A stretch of 64,000 bases of DNA from positions 5,002,476 to 5,066,475 of the forward strand of contig NC_051089.1 of the NCBI RefSeq assembly GCF_901709675.1. Direction: 5' to 3'. Origin of the DNA: Syngnathus acus. Its lineage: Eukaryota > Chordata > Actinopteri > Syngnathiformes > Syngnathidae. This document shows positions 60,300 through 64,000 of the stretch, in pieces. The translations under genes and the position numbers were made by a program. How positions within the stretch are numbered: position 1 is the stretch's first letter; each line of letters begins with the position of its first letter. The notes beneath the pieces are model-generated. The model was not told the DNA's origin, made no database searches, and was given only the letters and a program-made list of their open reading frames with translations.

Positions 60300-60697
60300 G
60301 AGATTTGTCAAGGGCTGCTTGAAGCTCAGTTGGGATTGAAAGGCAAGTACACAGTGTTGCTTTGATTGTTCTCCCAGTGTAATGATCGTGTGGAACAGAA
60401 AGTCCAAACTTTTTCTACTGAGGGCCACTTCATCTTGTGTTTTTGAAACATGCTAATATTGATCCAACAAGCTGGAGCTAAGCAGTTGGAAGGGGGAAAA
60501 CTGTTTACATTTGAGCTTGGTGTTACCAGAGACAGTAAAAAATGTATGATTTCAGTGTGATAACTATGAATAAGTGTACCAATTTTATATTTAAAAACGT
60601 GTGACAGCTTTTCTACACTGGAAAAAAATGGTTTTGAATTTACTGTATTTTATTTTGTCGTGTTTGAAATAATAAAAAAATGATCTGGATCCAGATA

Positions 60698-60709
60698 TAT
60701 TTTTAACTA
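60698..60709 (+). repeat. Target-site duplication, left copy
   Basis: TATTTTTAACTA, identical to the copy at 61077-61088 on the other side of the SINE. Confidence 0.85.
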
Positions 60710-61076
60710 TCCATCCATCCATCCATTTTCTGAACCGCTTAGTCCCCACGGGGGTCACGGGAGCGCTGGAGCCTATCCCAGCCGTCATCGGGCAGTAGGC
60801 GGGGGACACCCTGAACCGGTTGCCAGCCAATCGCAGGGCACACAGAGACAAACAACCATTCGCACTCGCAACCACACCTAGGGACAATTTGGAGTCTTCA
60901 ATCAGCCTACCAAGCATGTTTTTGGGATGTGGGAGGAAACCGGAGTGCCCGGAGAAAACCCACGCGGGCCCGGGGAGAACATGCAAACTCCACACAGGGA
61001 GGGCCGGAGGTGGAATCGAACCCGCACCCTCCTAACTGTGAGGCGGACGTGCCACCCAGTGCCCCACCGAGCCGCC
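60710..61076 (-). mobile_element. tRNA-derived SINE with 12-bp target duplication
   Basis: On the minus strand the element starts GGCGGCTCGGTGGGGCA, contains an exact RNA polymerase III B box (GGTTCGATTCC, 61012-61022) and an A-box-like segment ahead of it, and ends in a GGATGGATGGAT tail. The insertion is bounded by perfect direct repeats TATTTTTAACTA at 60698-60709 and 61077-61088, showing LINE-type target-primed insertion. This is a very abundant percomorph-type repeat; I do not assign a database name. Intact ends and a perfect duplication suggest it is fairly young. Confidence 0.8.
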
Positions 61077-61088
61077 TATTTTTAACTA
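61077..61088 (+). repeat. Target-site duplication, right copy
   Basis: TATTTTTAACTA, identical to the copy at 60698-60709. Confidence 0.85.
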
Positions 61089-64000
61089 GATTAGTTATTT
61101 TATCTTACACTTGCGTGACTGAGTTAAGTAAAGACATTTTTTTAATTTGTCTCAGGACACACTTGTGTTGGGAATCGCTCAAAATCCCTAAAATTAGCCT
61201 TCTTAACATCTATCATTGTATATCTCTATGTACATGTGTCAACATGCGCTAATCTCTCCTTCTAAATTAGCGTGCAAAGCAATTTTTCAATCATACAAAC
61301 TTGCAAACACTGTTCTGTTACTTTCTCCTCATGCTGCAATAAAACAAAAATGTCTCAATGCCTGAGGGAACTTCTTTTTTCAAATGTGTACCGTATGTTG
61401 AAAGATTTATGTGCACAACTTAACTGTTCAGGTTTGTGTTAAGAAAAAGACAAGTGAGGACTTCTCAGAAAGACGTTCTATTGAATCGACTGTCTGTTAG
61501 CGTGAGGCATGTCTTTGACTGTAATTTTACCTTTGACTTTGAGGCGTCCGTCTGGGAGGCAATCTTTTGACTACTGCTGTTTCAATGGAGAAAGTGACTG
61601 GTGTAAAAACCTTTGTCAGATATGTGTGAGCAAACACATTCAAGTTCATCAGACGCAGTTAATTTTCACTTTGAGTGAAGTTGGATAGGATAGGAAAGCA
61701 TAGGATAGCATAGGATAGGATAGCATAGAGTATGATAGCATTGGATAGCATAGGATAGGACAAAATGGGCTAGCATAGGATAGAATATCATAGGATAGCA
61801 TAGGATAAACTAGCATAGCATAGCATAGGCTAGGCTAGGATAGAAGGCCTTTATTGTTATTGTACAGCAGGTATACAATGAAAATTGGAGCATAAGTCTC
61901 ACACGTCACTAAGTTGATTGATCGCCACATTTATTTGCTTTGAAGTGTCAAATTGACTCAACAGGTCCCACAGAAACAAACTGTGTTACTGCTTGCGAAG
62001 TAAGATTGTACGTCATTAAATATGAATCACAACCAGGAAAGATCAAGCCAAGAAAAGAACAATTAGCGCAAAATCAATCCCTTTTCCCCTCCTTTTCTTG
62101 TCTTGTTGTTGCTTTATTTTAGCAGCATAATGACGGCTGGTGCAAGAACACACGTAAAGCTGCAGATTTTTGGAAGGAGAAGACAGACAAACCCCCATCT
62201 GGCTCATAGCTATGTCTGGATTGCCTTCTGCGCCCCAGATAGGAGTCAACATGTTTAGCGACATCAAAAGAAAAAACCTGATACCTTAAGTATAAGAAGA
62301 TTAACATTTGCGGTGATCTCGAGCTTAGGCTTCCACCGGCACTCTTCAACACGACTCCGCCAGAAGGGACAATTACTGACGAATTGGCACCAGCATCGTC
62401 TCATAGTTATTTAACAAAATATGGCACACTGTATAAGCTCTCGTCCTTAAGACTTTCCTTTTAAGTCTGGCCCCCCTATCGCTAACTGGCTAACAGATTT
62501 GGGGGTGGTTAGGGGGGGTTCGTGATTTGAGCCGACAGCAGGGAAATCTGTGGGAACACTGGGAGAAAGGAGGTGGAAAAAAGGAGAAACAAAAGTAGAG
62601 TGAGAGATAATAAAGGAGAATGCTATCGCTCTGTGGTGATGTTTCACAACTTCGAGCCTGTGTGTCATATCTCAGGGTGGATATTTGTGGTATGTCTAAG
62701 CTCGCTGGTATGCCCTGTGGCTTTTTTCCTCATGCCTTCTACCTCGCTGTGGACGCTGTGTGACAAGCTGAGGAATGTGATATTAGGGAAAAAGTCTTGC
62801 TGACAAGCTGACAGCTACCAAAATATGCACAATCTCACACAGAACTAAAAGCAAACAAAAACGGAGTGTTTGTCATTTTAAAGGCATGTTAGCACTAAGC
62901 TAGACCTGTTTCTGTCTGAATCAGTGGTTATCTTTAGACATTTCCTCTTAAGTGGCTTCATGGGATAAAAAGCATAAGAAAACCCAAAAAATAACTAACT
63001 AAAATAATACACTTAAAAAAAAAAAACTTTTATAAGAATTGAAAAAATATGGGCAGAAATTTGCATGAAGATATTGCAGATTTTCTATTCTTCTAATTTC
63101 TAGTTACTGATTATAAAATGGCCACAAGAGTCGTGAGTCACAATACCTTGAAAAAAGTTTGGTATTACCACCTATACCAATACCTGGTATTGGTACTTGC
63201 CCATCCCTCACATCACCTAAACCTAAGTAGCTAGGTAGGAATAAGCTAATCGAGTACAGTTTTTCTTGGATGGTAAAGGATGATGCAACAGCATATTAAT
63301 GCTATTTAGAGTTACCGACATGTCATGTTGATTTTTCCGCAGCTCATTGCACACCTGAAACAGATGTCGCCACGAGTTCTCGGTTAATTCTCAGCTCCGG
63401 TGCTGCACACTCACCACGGGACTTCTCGGGGGTTGTAGGTAGCACTCAAGTCTTTACACATATATTATCGCCTCTTATTAATCCAAAGTACATGCCGCAT
63501 GCTTGTACCTACAACAGTTTTGTACAGGTCGCCCTAATCCGACTGTCACCGCCAAAGCCAGAGAGAGGAAGGCGCCATGGGGAAAATCAGGGACAAAGCT
63601 TATTCCTTCCCTGTGGAAAACTCTGGAACGGTTTTTGGTTTCTAATTTTATGGTATTTTTTAATAGTTTAAATATGGATTTGACTCATGTCCCCAGTCCA
63701 AACCGAGATTCACACCCAAAAAGCTCAGAACTGTGACTCTGGGATGCCAACCGCTAATCCAATCTTTCTTCTTCATCCAAACTCATCAATTCTAATCGTT
63801 ATGAACAAACGTCAAAGCGCTCAAGAATTGTAAAAGAAAGCTGCGAGTGATCAGATGCAGAAGCACGAGACACGGCGGAGATAACAGGTGACAAGACATG
63901 AGGCGCCACTCACTTGTTGGATCAAGAGGCCGCCGTGGGACAGCGTGACAGACGTCGGTTCCTGACACGTCTTCCGGCGGGGGATGGGGAGGAGACGAAG
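61089..64000. other. Intergenic DNA to the window end
   Basis: Apart from the retroposon tail at 61683-61910 I see no gene or identifiable element. Short frames (77 codons or fewer) have no domain. Confidence 0.5.
61683..61910 (-). mobile_element. Retroposon 3' end with expanded TATCC-type tail
   Basis: Minus-strand sequence from 61910 reads CATTGTATACCTGCTGTACAATAACAATAAAGGCC and then a degenerate array of CTATCC/CTATG units to 61683. Fish retroposon 3' ends often read TTGTACAATGACAATAAA followed by a short pentanucleotide tail. The array of about 170 bp is best read as that tail, expanded and mutated. Confidence 0.5.

Noticed and set aside
61012-61022. B box as evidence of a tRNA gene
   Set aside because: The B box belongs to a SINE head; no full cloverleaf can be drawn and a repeat tail and target duplication are present.
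1-64000. Prokaryotic systems, CRISPR arrays, phage or plasmid features
   Set aside because: Spliced eukaryotic gene structure, vertebrate repeats and absence of operons or dense coding exclude a prokaryotic origin.

Overview
The window is vertebrate nuclear DNA, most likely from a percomorph ray-finned fish. One protein-coding gene can be supported: an Iroquois homeobox gene on the plus strand (coding exons 43244-43540, 43985-44417 and 44803-45488). Its 471-residue conceptual product has the TALE homeodomain, the Iro box and the irx5-type C-terminus ending KKGMSNI, so I call it irx5. The irx5a paralogue is likelier than irx5b, but the sequence alone does not settle this. Very small introns (444 and 385 bp), long CA/GA microsatellites and a tRNA-derived SINE of the kind common in percomorph genomes all point to a compact fish genome. 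A syngnathid-like fish is possible but unproven.

Layout. Positions 1-42600 are a gene desert. In known IrxB clusters the equivalent interval separates irx3 from irx5. It holds unique noncoding sequence, several stretches that look like conserved regulatory elements, microsatellites and decayed transposons: a Tc1-like transposase relic near 19.3 kb, an old LTR near 22.6 kb, a hAT relic with two coding fragments near 35.1-36.0 kb, and a hAT-type MITE at 37.4 kb. Positions 42600-46030 are irx5: a promoter/5' UTR with a long GA tract and tiny upstream ORFs, three coding exons, and a 3' UTR with a canonical polyadenylation signal. Positions 46100-46400 carry paired GA and CA arrays. Positions 46400-64000 are again noncoding, in the place where irx6 would normally lie further downstream. 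They contain a solo LTR (51.1-51.6 kb), SINE copies (48.1, 48.7, 56.3 and 60.7 kb), retroposon 3' tails that run into pentanucleotide arrays, and a striking E-box cluster at 60.0-60.3 kb.

How it fits together. The window looks like a developmental regulator embedded in its own cis-regulatory landscape. The main regulatory candidates are a pair of convergent CTCF-like motifs at 34.5 and 49.85 kb that bracket irx5, RFX X-box-like sites close to both, two long perfect palindromes, and the E-box cluster. These are motif readings and need comparative or chromatin data. I found no prokaryotic features, CRISPR arrays, rRNA, canonical tRNA gene or defence system, and nothing I would call a wholly new biological system. 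Except for the transposase fragments, which are real but broken, the other open frames look like chance or simple-repeat products.
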